A stretch of 19,178 nucleotides of DNA, taken from the NCBI GenBank assembly GCA_036846645.1, contig DAIUBN010000034.1, positions 1 through 19,178 of the forward strand. Reading direction: 5' to 3'. The position numbers and the translations under genes are program-made. The DNA is from JAAYUD01 sp036846645. Its GTDB lineage: Bacteria; Bacteroidota; Bacteroidia; Bacteroidales; Bacteroidaceae. The notes under the pieces are model-generated. The model did no database searches, was not told the DNA's origin, and worked only from the letters and a program-made list of their open reading frames with translations. Numbering within the stretch: the stretch's first letter is position 1; each line of letters begins with the position of its first letter. Shown in pieces: positions 1-8,014 of this stretch.

Positions 1-255
1 TATCGTCAACGCTCTGGCGATTTGTTTGTTCAGGTTTTACCGGGTTGGTCTGTTTCTGACGACCAGCATCATTTAGATAAAGTAGTGAGGAATGGCTACA
101 TTCCTGCTCCTCTTATTATTTTGGGTGGACAATATAAACCAACTATTATCAATACTCCAGTAGATGTAGATTGCATTGCACCTACTATTTCTTCTTGCCT
201 TCATATTAGAGCTCCCAATGCGAGTTCTGCCGCACCATTGTCGGTCAAACGATAG
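1..255 (+). CDS. C-terminal end of an alkaline phosphatase / type I phosphodiesterase family protein (partial)
   Basis: The frame is open from the first base of the window and ends at TAG 253-255, so only the last 84 residues are present and the start lies outside. The visible tail contains a 'RSGDLFVQVLPGW' stretch, then a segment on presenting the enzyme's product ('PLIILGG'), then 'TPVDVDCIAPTISSCLHIRAPN'. This resembles the closing part of Bacteroidales proteins annotated as alkaline phosphatase family (type I phosphodiesterase/nucleotide pyrophosphatase fold), in which a 'TPV..D.IAPT' motif follows the last metal ligands. The metal-binding and nucleophile residues are outside the window, so activity cannot be judged. 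It lies 121 bases upstream of secA. The family assignment comes from remembered similarity of a short tail and is only moderately secure. Confidence 0.6.
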   Translation, partial: YRQRSGDLFVQVLPGWSVSDDQHHLDKVVRNGYIPAPLIILGGQYKPTIINTPVDVDCIAPTISSCLHIRAPNASSAAPLSVKR

Positions 256-280
256 AATTTATTCTAAAAAATCACTTCAA

Positions 281-314
281 TTTGCTGTTATATAAGCATT
301 TTGCAGTAAATTTG
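281..314 (+). promoter_or_regulatory. Probable secA promoter (Bacteroidetes -33/-7 type)
   Basis: TAAATTTG at 307-314 fits the Bacteroidetes -7 consensus TAnnTTTG. TTTG at 281-284 could be the -33 element, but the 22-base spacer is longer than the usual 19-20. Transcription would start near 319, giving a leader of about 58 bases for secA. A hairpin with a TTCG loop sits exactly at that predicted start. Confidence 0.5.
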
Positions 315-317
315 CAA

Positions 318-333
318 AGCTTTTTCGAAAGCT
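318..333 (+). promoter_or_regulatory. 5'-terminal UUCG hairpin in the secA leader
   Basis: AGCTTT (318-323) and AAAGCT (328-333) are perfect complements closed by TTCG (324-327), a tetraloop sequence known to be unusually stable in RNA. The hairpin would occupy the first 15 or so bases of the secA transcript if transcription starts near 319. A 5' end folded in this way could protect the mRNA from decay. That role is an inference. Confidence 0.45.
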
Positions 334-376
334 ACAATTCATTATCATTTTAGAAACTAATACATTATAATATTAT

Positions 377-3300
377 ATGGGATTTAACGACTTTTTAAGT
401 AAGATTTTAGGCAATAAGTCTACTCGCGACATGAAAGAAATTCAGCCGTATGTAGAGAAAGTGAAAGTGGCATACAAGGATATTCTTCCTTTGAGTCATG
501 ATGAACTACGTGCCAAAACCAATGAAATCAAACAATACGTTCACGATTCAGCAAAGGATGAACGTGCCAAGGTTCAAGAGTTGAAAGATAGTATTGAGGC
601 TCTCGAACTAGAAGATAGAGAATCTGTTTTCAATCAGATTGATAAGTTAGAAAAAGATATATTGGAGATCTACGAGAAGGCTTTGATGGAGGTCATGCCG
701 GTTGCTTTTTCTATTGTCAAAGAGACTGCTCGTCGTTTTGCCGAGAACCCTGAAATCATTGTTACAGCTACCGATTTTGATAGAGAACTAGCTGCTACAA
801 AAGATTTTGTTCGTATCGATGGCGATAAGGCTATCTACCAGAACCATTGGATGGCCGGTGGTAACGAAGTCACATGGGATATGGTACACTATGATGTACA
901 GCTCTTCGGTGGTGTCGTTCTTCATCAAGGTAAAATTGCTGAGATGGCAACCGGTGAAGGTAAAACCTTGGTTGCTACCTTGCCTGTATTCCTCAATGCA
1001 CTGACTGGAAATGGTGTTCATGTTGTCACTGTCAACGACTACTTGTCAAAACGTGATAGCGAGTGGATGGGCCCGATTTACGAATTCAATGGATTGAGTG
1101 TTGATTGTATCGATCGATATCAACCTAACTCTGACGAACGCCGTAAGGCTTATCTCTGCGATATCACTTTCGGTACGAACAATGAGTTCGGTTTCGATTA
1201 TCTTCGTGACAATATGGCTGTCAGCCCTAAAGATCTTGTTCAGCGTCAGCACAATTATGCTATCGTCGATGAGGTCGATTCAGTGTTGATTGATGATGCC
1301 CGTACTCCGTTGATTATTTCTGGTCCTGTCCCAAAAGGTGATGACCAGCAATTCGAACAACTTCGTCCGTTGGTAGAACAACTCATGGGATTGCAGAAGA
1401 ATCTTGCAACGAAATATTTAGCAGAAGCCAAACGTCTTATTGCATCTGACAATAAGGAAGATCAGGAGAATGGTTTCTTGGCTTTGTATAGAAGTCATAA
1501 AGCTCTGCCTAAAAACAAAGCGTTGATTAAGTTCCTCAGTGAGCAAGGTATAAAAGCCGGTATGCTCAAAACAGAGGAGATATATATGGAGCAGAACAAT
1601 AAGCGTATGCCAGAGGTTGTAGAACCTTTGTACTTCGTTATTGATGAGAAAATGAAGAGTGCCGACCTTACCGATAAAGGTTTTGATTATCTGGCAGGTA
1701 CTCAATCAGATCCTACAATGTTCGTTTTGCCCGATATCACTGCTGAAATGTCCGAACTCGAAGCTGAAACTTCACTGACAGATGAGCAGAAGTTAGAGAA
1801 GAAAGACAAACTTTATAATGACTATTCAGTCAAATCGGAACGTGTTCATACCATTCTTCAGTTGTTGAAGGCATACGCTATGTTCGAACGTGATGATGAT
1901 TATGTTGTCATGGATGGTCAGGTGAAGATTGTCGACGAGCAGACCGGTCGTATTATGGAAGGTCGTCGTTGGTCAGATGGTTTGCATCAGGCTGTCGAAG
2001 CAAAGGAACGTGTTAAGGTAGAAGCTGCAACACAGACTTTCGCTACAATTACTCTTCAGAACTATTTCCGTATGTATCACAAGCTGGCCGGTATGACTGG
2101 TACTGCTGAAACAGAAGCTGGTGAGCTCTGGGATATCTACAAACTCGATGTTGTTGTTATTCCTACCAACCGTCCTGTGATTCGTGAGGATATGAATGAT
2201 AGGGTTTACAAAACAAAACGTGAGAAATATGCTGCTGTAATTCAGGAAGTTCAAGATATGGTAGCCAAAGGCCGTCCTGTTTTGGTCGGTACTACTTCGG
2301 TTGAAATATCAGAAATATTGAGCCGTATGCTTGATATGAAGAATATTGAGCATAAAGTATTGAATGCTAAGTTGCACCAAAAGGAGGCCGAAATTGTTGC
2401 TACAGCAGGTCATAAAGGTATGGTAACTATTGCTACCAATATGGCAGGTCGTGGTACCGATATCAAGTTGACTCCGGAAGTTCGTGAAGCTGGTGGTTTG
2501 GCTATCATCGGTACAGAACGCCATGAGTCTCGTCGTGTCGACCGTCAGTTGCGTGGTCGTGCCGGTCGTCAAGGTGACCCGGGTTCTTCAGTATTCTTCG
2601 TATCTCTTGAAGATAACTTGATGCGTTTGTTCTCTTCAGAGAGAATTGCCAGAGTTATGGACCGTATGGGCTTTAAAGAAGGCGAGATGATTGAACATCC
2701 TATGATTTCAAAATCTATTGAGCGTGCACAGAAGAAGGTAGAAGAAAACAACTTCGGTATTCGTAAACGTCTGTTGGAATATGATGATGTGATGAACAAA
2801 CAGCGTACTGTTGTCTACACCAAACGTCGTCATGCTTTGATGGGAGAACGTATCGGTATGGATATCGTTAACATGATGTGGGACCGTTGTGCCGAAGCTA
2901 TCGAGAACACTGCTTCTTACGAAGATTGCAAGATGGCTTTGCTCAAGGTGGTTGCAATTGATGCTCCATTTACCGAAGAAGAGTATCTCAATGAGAAGAA
3001 AGAAGATTTGGCCGAAAAAGTATTCCAGGCTGCAATGGCTGCTTTCAAACGTAAGACAGAGCACATGGCATATTTGGCAAATCCTGTTATCAAGCAAGTT
3101 TACGAAACTCAGGGTGATGTCTACAAGAATATATTGATTCCTATTACAGATGGTAAGAAGGTCTACAACATCACTTGTAGTCTTGAAGAAGCTTACAAGA
3201 GTGAATCTAAAGAAGTAGTTAAGTCTTTCGAAAAATCTATCTTGTTACATACCATCGACGAAGCATGGATGGAGAATCTTCGTTCTCTCGATGATTTGAA

Positions 3301-3682
3301 ACATTCAGTTCAGAATGCAAGTTACGAGCAGAAAGATCCGTTGTTGATTTACAAGTTAGAGTCTGTCAATTTGTTCGATACGATGGTCAATAAGATTAAC
3401 GATGAGACGATCTCTATCTTGATGCATGGTCAGATTCCAGTTCAAGATCCTTCTCAGTTGCAACAAGCCGATCCTAATGAAGTAATGAGACGTACTCATT
3501 ATGAGACACACAAGGAAGATCTTTCTAATCCTGGTCAAGAAGAGGCTGCAAGTCATGATACTCGCGAGAACGTTGAACAGAAACATCAACCGATTGTTGC
3601 CGACAAGAAGATTGGTCGTAACGATCCTTGTCCTTGCGGTAGCGGTAAGAAGTATAAAAACTGTCATGGTAAAGGTTTATAA
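377..3682 (+). CDS. secA: Protein translocase subunit SecA
   Basis: SecA is the ATPase motor that pushes unfolded preproteins through the SecYEG channel; it cycles between cytosol and inner membrane. All hallmark parts are visible in this 1101-residue protein: Walker A MATGEGKT (190-197), the DEAD-type Walker B DEVD (298-301), 'ATNMAGRGTDIKL' and 'GTERHESRRVDRQLRGRAGR' of the second nucleotide-binding domain, and the helical scaffold and wing region. It ends in a SEC-C zinc tail, 'GRNDPCPCGSGKKYKNCHG', with ligands C1085, C1087, C1096 and H1097. The length, about 200 residues more than E. coli SecA, is normal for Bacteroidetes, which carry insertions in the nucleotide-binding and preprotein-binding regions. 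The start is ATG 377, which gives the usual short N-terminal helix 'MGFNDFLSKILG'. It is preceded by its own probable promoter and followed by a strong terminator, so it looks monocistronic. Confidence 0.98.
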   Translation: MGFNDFLSKILGNKSTRDMKEIQPYVEKVKVAYKDILPLSHDELRAKTNEIKQYVHDSAKDERAKVQELKDSIEALELEDRESVFNQIDKLEKDILEIYEKALMEVMPVAFSIVKETARRFAENPEIIVTATDFDRELAATKDFVRIDGDKAIYQNHWMAGGNEVTWDMVHYDVQLFGGVVLHQGKIAEMATGEGKTLVATLPVFLNALTGNGVHVVTVNDYLSKRDSEWMGPIYEFNGLSVDCIDRYQPNSDERRKAYLCDITFGTNNEFGFDYLRDNMAVSPKDLVQRQHNYAIVDEVDSVLIDDARTPLIISGPVPKGDDQQFEQLRPLVEQLMGLQKNLATKYLAEAKRLIASDNKEDQENGFLALYRSHKALPKNKALIKFLSEQGIKAGMLKTEEIYMEQNNKRMPEVVEPLYFVIDEKMKSADLTDKGFDYLAGTQSDPTMFVLPDITAEMSELEAETSLTDEQKLEKKDKLYNDYSVKSERVHTILQLLKAYAMFERDDDYVVMDGQVKIVDEQTGRIMEGRRWSDGLHQAVEAKERVKVEAATQTFATITLQNYFRMYHKLAGMTGTAETEAGELWDIYKLDVVVIPTNRPVIREDMNDRVYKTKREKYAAVIQEVQDMVAKGRPVLVGTTSVEISEILSRMLDMKNIEHKVLNAKLHQKEAEIVATAGHKGMVTIATNMAGRGTDIKLTPEVREAGGLAIIGTERHESRRVDRQLRGRAGRQGDPGSSVFFVSLEDNLMRLFSSERIARVMDRMGFKEGEMIEHPMISKSIERAQKKVEENNFGIRKRLLEYDDVMNKQRTVVYTKRRHALMGERIGMDIVNMMWDRCAEAIENTASYEDCKMALLKVVAIDAPFTEEEYLNEKKEDLAEKVFQAAMAAFKRKTEHMAYLANPVIKQVYETQGDVYKNILIPITDGKKVYNITCSLEEAYKSESKEVVKSFEKSILLHTIDEAWMENLRSLDDLKHSVQNASYEQKDPLLIYKLESVNLFDTMVNKINDETISILMHGQIPVQDPSQLQQADPNEVMRRTHYETHKEDLSNPGQEEAASHDTRENVEQKHQPIVADKKIGRNDPCPCGSGKKYKNCHGKGL

Positions 3683-3709
3683 TCCAAGCCGTGGATAAAT
3701 AGAATAATG

Positions 3710-3740
3710 GAGCTCACTAAAAGGTGAGCTCTATTTTTTT
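3710..3740 (+). terminator. Rho-independent terminator of secA
   Basis: GAGCTCAC (3710-3717) pairs perfectly with GTGAGCTC (3724-3731) around a 6-base loop. A run of seven T follows at 3734-3740. It lies 28 bases after the secA stop codon and separates secA from the AraC-type gene. Confidence 0.85.
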
Positions 3741-3860
3741 ATTTTCTATTCTCCTACGATATGTTTTGTTTCTTTCCTTTATTCATTTTTTAGAAAGATT
3801 TTTAATGCGTTTCATTAAAATGCTGTATCTTTACATTCACGATTAATTTGTATTGATGAA

Positions 3861-4787
3861 ATGAATATGGACAATGATATTTTCAAATTGGACTCGGTGA
3901 AGAAATATAATGATTTCTATGGCATCGAAACCTTTAATCCGTTGATTAGCGTAGTCGATTTCTCGAAATGTTCAAACAAAAATGTGAAGTTACCTGCCCG
4001 TTTTTTGTATGGATTGTATGCTATCTTCCTTAAAGATGTGAAGTGTGGCGACATTCATTATGGGAAACAAATGTATGATTATCAAGAAGGTACGCTAGTG
4101 TTCTTCGCTCCTGGACAGCTTGTAAGTTTCGAATATAAAGAACCTCCTAAAGATGAAGACAAACCGCATCAATGCTATGGCTTGTTGTTTCATCGCGATT
4201 TGTTGTCAAGATTGCCTTTGGCACGTTCTATCGATTCATATTCTTTCTTTTCTTATCAATCCAACGAGGCATTGCATCTATCGCTTGATGAACGTCGTGT
4301 CATTATGGATTGTATCAAGAATATCAACGAAGAATTGCATAGTGAGCAAGATCCTCATAGCCGGCAACTTATAGTTTCCAATATTGAGCTGCTCCTTAAT
4401 TATTGCGATCGCTTTTATGATAGACAGTTTTCTGTGCGCAAGAAGATTAACGATGATATTCTAGTCAAACTAGAGTATCTGCTGGATGATTATTTCCGTT
4501 CAGATAAAGTTAAAGAGCATGGTTTGCCTACTGTCAGCTATTTTGCAGATCAGCTTCATTTGTCACCCAATTACTTCGGAGATTTAGTCAAAAAGAATAC
4601 GAGTGAGTCGCCTCAGAAATTCATTCAGAGCAAATTGCTTGAGGTAGCCAAAGAAAAAGTGCTTGATACAAGTAAGAGTCTTGTTCAAGTATCATACGAA
4701 CTTGGTTTTGATTATTCACAACACTTCAGCCGTTGGTTCAAAAAATCATTGGGGTGTACGCCACGAGAATATCGCAAAGTCAATTGA
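3861..4787 (+). CDS. AraC-family transcriptional regulator
   Basis: A 308-residue regulator. The C-terminal third is a typical AraC DNA-binding domain with two helix-turn-helix units, at about 222-248 ('TVSYFADQLHLSPNYFGDLV') and 270-297. The second contains the family signature 'SVSYELGFDYSQHFSRWFKK' in the slightly altered form 'QVSYELGFDYSQHFSRWF', followed by 'GCTPREYRK'. The N-terminal 180 residues contain a cupin-like segment ('YQEGTLVFFAPGQLV', about 74-88), as in the effector-binding half of AraC proteins; the ligand is unknown. The nearest upstream -7-like sequence is TATCTTTA (3826-3833), one base off consensus. The start ATG 3861 follows a clean leader; an ATG at 3856 is out of frame. 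The gene is flanked by the secA terminator and, 81 bases downstream, by tex. Its target cannot be told from context. The tandem TTATAGAC repeats before tex are a possible binding site. Confidence 0.9.
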   Translation: MNMDNDIFKLDSVKKYNDFYGIETFNPLISVVDFSKCSNKNVKLPARFLYGLYAIFLKDVKCGDIHYGKQMYDYQEGTLVFFAPGQLVSFEYKEPPKDEDKPHQCYGLLFHRDLLSRLPLARSIDSYSFFSYQSNEALHLSLDERRVIMDCIKNINEELHSEQDPHSRQLIVSNIELLLNYCDRFYDRQFSVRKKINDDILVKLEYLLDDYFRSDKVKEHGLPTVSYFADQLHLSPNYFGDLVKKNTSESPQKFIQSKLLEVAKEKVLDTSKSLVQVSYELGFDYSQHFSRWFKKSLGCTPREYRKVN

Positions 4788-4823
4788 TTAGATTCTGTTT
4801 GGCTTCTAAATTCTGTAAGTCTC

Positions 4824-4847
4824 TTATGACTTATAGACTTTATAGAC
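4824..4847. repeat. Three tandem TTAT(A)GAC repeats between the AraC gene and tex
   Basis: TTATGAC (4824-4830), TTATAGAC (4831-4838) and TTATAGAC (4840-4847) follow each other with 0-1 base between them, 22 bases before the tex start codon. TAAGTC (4816-4821) and GACTTA (4828-4833) also form an inverted repeat here. Direct repeats of this size are typical of AraC-type operators, and an AraC gene lies immediately upstream, but binding is only a guess. Confidence 0.4.
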
Positions 4848-4868
4848 CAAATAAATACTATAAACACT

Positions 4869-7010
4869 ATGGAAGATTTCACTAAACTTATAGCTGCACA
4901 GTTGCAACTTCCCGAAAAAGAAGTAGACCGTGCTATCGTTTTGCTCGAAGGTGGAGCGACAATACCGTTTATCAGTCGTTATCGCAAAGAAGCTACGGGC
5001 GGTATGGACGAAGTTACTGTTCAGAATATCAAAGATCTTAATGATAAGTTTCACGAATTGCAGCGCCGCAAGGAATATATTGTCAAGACCATTACCGAAC
5101 AGGGAAAGATGACCGACGAGTTGCAGCGACGTCTCGAAGAAACTTGGGAAGAGAATATTATCGAAGATATCTATCTGCCCTACAAACCCAAACGTCGTAC
5201 TCGTGCCGAGGTGGCTCGTCAGCACGGATTGGAACCACTTGCTGATTTATTGTGGAAACAACGTGAAAATAATGTTGCCGCTTTTGCCCGCCGTTATCTT
5301 ACTGACGAGGTGAAATCGGTTGAGGAGGCTTTGCAAGGTGCTTGTGATATTATTGCCGAACGCATAAGCGAGGACGAAAATGCTCGAAACGCCATGCGCC
5401 GGCAGTTCGAGCGGACTGCTATACTCACCGCAAAGGTGGTGAAGGCAAAAGAAGACGAAGCCTATAAATTTCAAGATTATTTTGATTTTAGCGAGCCTTT
5501 ACGTCGAGTGTCTTCTCATCGGCTACTAGCAGTGCGTAGGGGAGAAGACGAAGGTTTCTTGAAAGTGGATATCAGTCCAGATAATGAACAGACTATAGAT
5601 CGTCTGACCCGAATGTTTGTCAGAGGCAACACGGAATGTTCTCAGTTTGTAGAAGATGCGCTTAATGATAGTTACAAGCGTTTACTGAAGCCTTCTATCG
5701 AAACGGAATTTGCATCCCAGAGCAAACGTAAGGCTGATGAAGAAGCTATCAGGGTATTTGTAGAAAACTTGAAACAACTTCTTATGGCTGCTCCTCTTGG
5801 GCAGAAACCTACAATGGGCATCGATCCCGGATTTCGTACTGGTTGCAAAGTCGTCTGTCTCGACAATCAAGGAAATCTTTTGCATCACGATGTGATATTT
5901 CCTCATCCTCCGGCACGTCATCCAGCACAGGCCATGGAGATTATTTCTGATTTAATCGAACAATATCATATAGAGGCCATTGCAATTGGTAACGGTACTG
6001 CTAGCAGAGAGACCCGGAGTTTTATCGAGAGTATTCCTTTCGAAAAGCCTATTCAGATATATGTGGTCAGCGAACAGGGGGCTTCTATCTATTCGGCCTC
6101 GAAAGTGGCTCGCGAAGAATTCCCAGACGAAGATGTTACCGTGCGTGGTGCTGTCTCTATAGCCCGTCGTCTGATGGACCCGCTTGCCGAACTTGTTAAG
6201 ATAGATCCAAAATCTATCGGCGTAGGGCAATATCAACACGATGTAGATCAATCGCTACTCAAAGATTCTCTCGATCATACCATTGAATACTGTGTCAACT
6301 TGGTCGGTGTCAATCTAAATACCGCAAGTAGCTACTTGCTTACTTACGTATCTGGCTTGGGTCCTCAACTGGCTCACAACATCGTTGATTATCGTTCCCA
6401 AAATGGTGTGTTCACTTCTCGCAAGCAGTTGATGGATGTACCTCGGATGGGAGCAAAGGCTTTCGAACAGTGTGCAGGATTTCTTCGAGTATCGCATGCC
6501 AAGAATCCATTAGATGGTTCAGCTGTCCACCCCGAAAGTTATCATATCGTTGAGCAGATGGCCAAAGATGAAAATTGTTCTGTTTCCGATTTGATGGCAA
6601 ATAAGGATCTGCGCAGTAAGATTGATGTGAAGAAATATATTACGGCCGAAGTAGGTTTGCCAACACTCAACGATATTATGAAAGAGCTTGCCAAACCGGG
6701 TTTGGATCCACGTGAGGCCATACATGAGTTTCATTTCGATGCGACAGTTCATGAGATAGAAGACCTTAAAACAGGTATGGAGTTGCCCGGCATTGTTACC
6801 AACATTACTGATTTTGGTGCTTTCGTTGATATAGGAATACACGAAAACGGATTGGTGCATCGTTCTCAACTTGCCGATCGCTATATTCAGAATCCACTTG
6901 ATGTTGTTTCTGTGCATCAGCAAGTTTGGGTTAAAGTACTTGATGTAGATTTGCGCCGCAACCGCATTGCTTTAAGCATGAAAGGTGTCGACCAAAGGAA
7001 AACAAATTGA
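4869..7010 (+). CDS. tex: Tex-family RNA-binding transcriptional accessory protein (S1 domain)
   Basis: A 713-residue Tex/YhgF homologue. Tex proteins bind single-stranded nucleic acid and affect transcription and RNA turnover; they are widely conserved and mostly cytosolic. The expected order of parts is present. An N-terminal helical Tex_N region has the signature 'GGATIPFISRYRKEATGGMD' (about 28-47). A YqgF/RNase-H-like domain begins near 315 with 'TMGIDPGFRTGCKVV' (D319). A helix-hairpin-helix section starts near 492 ('TYVSGLGPQLAHNIVDYR') and continues with 'LMDVPRMGAKAFEQCAGFLR'. A C-terminal S1 domain runs from about 634 to 706 ('GIVTNITDFGAFVDIG'). The length matches Bacteroidales Tex. 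The start ATG 4869 gives the usual 'MEDFTKLIAAQLQLPEKEVDR'. The 81-base gap after the AraC gene has no clear -7 element, so co-transcription with that gene is possible. Confidence 0.95.
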   Translation: MEDFTKLIAAQLQLPEKEVDRAIVLLEGGATIPFISRYRKEATGGMDEVTVQNIKDLNDKFHELQRRKEYIVKTITEQGKMTDELQRRLEETWEENIIEDIYLPYKPKRRTRAEVARQHGLEPLADLLWKQRENNVAAFARRYLTDEVKSVEEALQGACDIIAERISEDENARNAMRRQFERTAILTAKVVKAKEDEAYKFQDYFDFSEPLRRVSSHRLLAVRRGEDEGFLKVDISPDNEQTIDRLTRMFVRGNTECSQFVEDALNDSYKRLLKPSIETEFASQSKRKADEEAIRVFVENLKQLLMAAPLGQKPTMGIDPGFRTGCKVVCLDNQGNLLHHDVIFPHPPARHPAQAMEIISDLIEQYHIEAIAIGNGTASRETRSFIESIPFEKPIQIYVVSEQGASIYSASKVAREEFPDEDVTVRGAVSIARRLMDPLAELVKIDPKSIGVGQYQHDVDQSLLKDSLDHTIEYCVNLVGVNLNTASSYLLTYVSGLGPQLAHNIVDYRSQNGVFTSRKQLMDVPRMGAKAFEQCAGFLRVSHAKNPLDGSAVHPESYHIVEQMAKDENCSVSDLMANKDLRSKIDVKKYITAEVGLPTLNDIMKELAKPGLDPREAIHEFHFDATVHEIEDLKTGMELPGIVTNITDFGAFVDIGIHENGLVHRSQLADRYIQNPLDVVSVHQQVWVKVLDVDLRRNRIALSMKGVDQRKTN

Positions 7011-7031
7011 TGTTGACTTGTTTTATTTTCC

Positions 7032-7054
7032 AACTTATTTAATAAATAAGTTTG
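7032..7054 (+). terminator. Weak AT-rich hairpin, possible terminator of tex
   Basis: AACTTATTT (7032-7040) pairs with AAATAAGTT (7044-7052) around a 3-base loop, followed by only a short T-rich stretch. It begins 22 bases after the tex stop codon. The stem is nearly all A/T, so terminator strength is doubtful; the repeat block directly downstream could also end the transcript. Confidence 0.35.
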
Positions 7055-7067
7055 TTACTTCATGAAT

Positions 7068-7163
7068 ACTTCTAAAAATCAAGCTTCAGTTTTAATAAAT
7101 ATAGCTTGTATTTATTAAAATAAAGGCTTAGTTTTAATAAATAAAGGCTTAGTTTTTAGAAGT
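7068..7163. repeat. Compound intergenic repeat: outer inverted repeat enclosing about 21-base tandem units and competing hairpins
   Basis: ACTTCTAAAAA (7068-7078) and TTTTTAGAAGT (7153-7163) are a perfect 11-base inverted repeat bounding a 96-base block. Inside, TTTTAATAAAT occurs at 7090-7100 and 7132-7142, and its complement ATTTATTAAAA lies between them (7110-7120), so the middle arm can pair with either flank. CAAGCT (7080-7085) and AGCTTG (7103-7108) form a further inverted repeat. The block divides into units of about 21 bases, with AAAGGCTTAGTTTT at 7122-7135 and again at 7143-7156. It lies in the 314-base gene-free gap between tex and rpsP; no coding frame was found there. The function is unknown. 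Confidence 0.7.
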
Positions 7164-7267
7164 GTTGATTATCAATTCATTTTCTCTTCAAAGTGATACA
7201 AAGTTTTCTTTTATAAGAAGCGTGTTTTATTAAGCCTTCTCAATTAGCTTTCATATCTTTTGATATA

Positions 7268-7300
7268 ATAAAAAAAGAGCTGCCCAAATGGACAGCTCTT
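7268..7300 (-). terminator. Rho-independent terminator of rpsP
   Basis: On the minus strand AAGAGCTG (7300-7293) pairs with CAGCTCTT (7282-7275) and a T-rich run follows (complement of 7268-7276). It lies 24 bases after the rpsP stop codon. The A/T symmetry lets it also stop plus-strand transcripts from the tex side, though the plus-side T run is interrupted. Confidence 0.85.
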
Positions 7301-7324
7301 AATTTTTTCCTTGCAGAATAAATA

Positions 7325-7960
7325 TTATTCAGCTTTAGGAGCTTCTTCAGCAGCAGGAGCAGCCTCTTCGGCTGGTGCAGCTTCTTCAGCAGCTTTTGCT
7401 TGGTCAGCTTTGATAGCTTCTGCAGCTTGTTCTTGTGCTTTAGCAGCTTCTTCAGCAGCCTTTGCAGCTTCTGCTTCTTTAGCAGCCTTTTCAGCAGCTT
7501 CTGCAGCTTTCTTCTCTGCCAAAACTTTAGCTTTAGCTTCGTTTACTTTCTGCTCTGCTTCGAACAACTTCTTAGCTTCTTCTTTCTTAGCTTCTTCTGC
7601 TTTCACTTTAACATCATTCAATCTGCTTTGTTTCTGTTGTTTCCAAGCATTGAATTTTGTCTCAACGTCAGCTTCAGCAAATGCACCTTTCTTTACACCG
7701 CCTAGGAGATGTTTTTTCATATAAACACCTTCGCGAGAAAGAATGTTACGAACTGTGTCGGTAGGTTGTGCACCTTTTAATACCCAGTCGAGTGCTTTGT
7801 CGAAATTCAAATCTACTGTAGCAGGATTCGTGTTAGGATTGTACGTTCCCAGCTTCTCAATAAATTTACCATCACGTGGTGCTCTACTGTCTGCAATTAC
7901 GATTGAATAAAAAGCGTAACTTTTACGTCCGTTTCTTTGCAATCTGATTTTTGTTGCCAT
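7325..7960 (-). CDS. rpsP: 30S ribosomal protein S16 with long Ala/Glu/Lys-rich tail
   Basis: S16 is a small, essential protein of the 30S subunit that helps 16S rRNA fold. Residues 1 to about 85 are the conserved S16 fold, starting 'MATKIRLQRNGRKSYAFYSI' and including 'FIEKLGTYNP' and 'GAQPTDTVRNILSREGV'. From about residue 110 to 211 the chain is a low-complexity, probably helical tail built from Ala, Glu and Lys. E. coli S16 is 82 residues, so this protein is about 2.5 times as long; extended S16 is typical of Bacteroidetes, although I cannot say how this tail compares in length. The gene has its own promoter, a 5'-terminal leader hairpin and a strong terminator, and is not next to rimM, trmD or rplS as in many bacteria. 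Confidence 0.96.
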   Translation of the reverse strand: MATKIRLQRNGRKSYAFYSIVIADSRAPRDGKFIEKLGTYNPNTNPATVDLNFDKALDWVLKGAQPTDTVRNILSREGVYMKKHLLGGVKKGAFAEADVETKFNAWKQQKQSRLNDVKVKAEEAKKEEAKKLFEAEQKVNEAKAKVLAEKKAAEAAEKAAKEAEAAKAAEEAAKAQEQAAEAIKADQAKAAEEAAPAEEAAPAAEEAPKAE

Positions 7961-7990
7961 AAAATTTTAATTTTTAATGATTTGAATTAT

Positions 7991-8009
7991 GCTACTATCT
8001 CGTAATAGC
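7991..8009 (-). promoter_or_regulatory. 5'-terminal hairpin in the rpsP leader
   Basis: In the transcript, GCUAUUA (8009-8003) pairs with UAGUAGC (7997-7991) over 7 base pairs, one of them G-U, around the loop CGAGA. The stem begins within a base or two of the start site predicted from the TAACTTTG box. It could stabilise the mRNA or serve as a feedback site for S16; neither is shown. Confidence 0.45.
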
Positions 8010-8014
8010 GGGTG

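Noticed and set aside
2708..3097. A 129-codon frame on the minus strand within secA.
   Set aside because: secA is intact here and conserved; the antisense product shows no domain and no promoter.
7311..7724. An Ala/Ser-rich 137-codon frame on the plus strand opposite the rpsP tail.
   Set aside because: It is the complement of the low-complexity GCAGC/TTC repeats coding the S16 tail, which forces a long open frame; no family resemblance or promoter.
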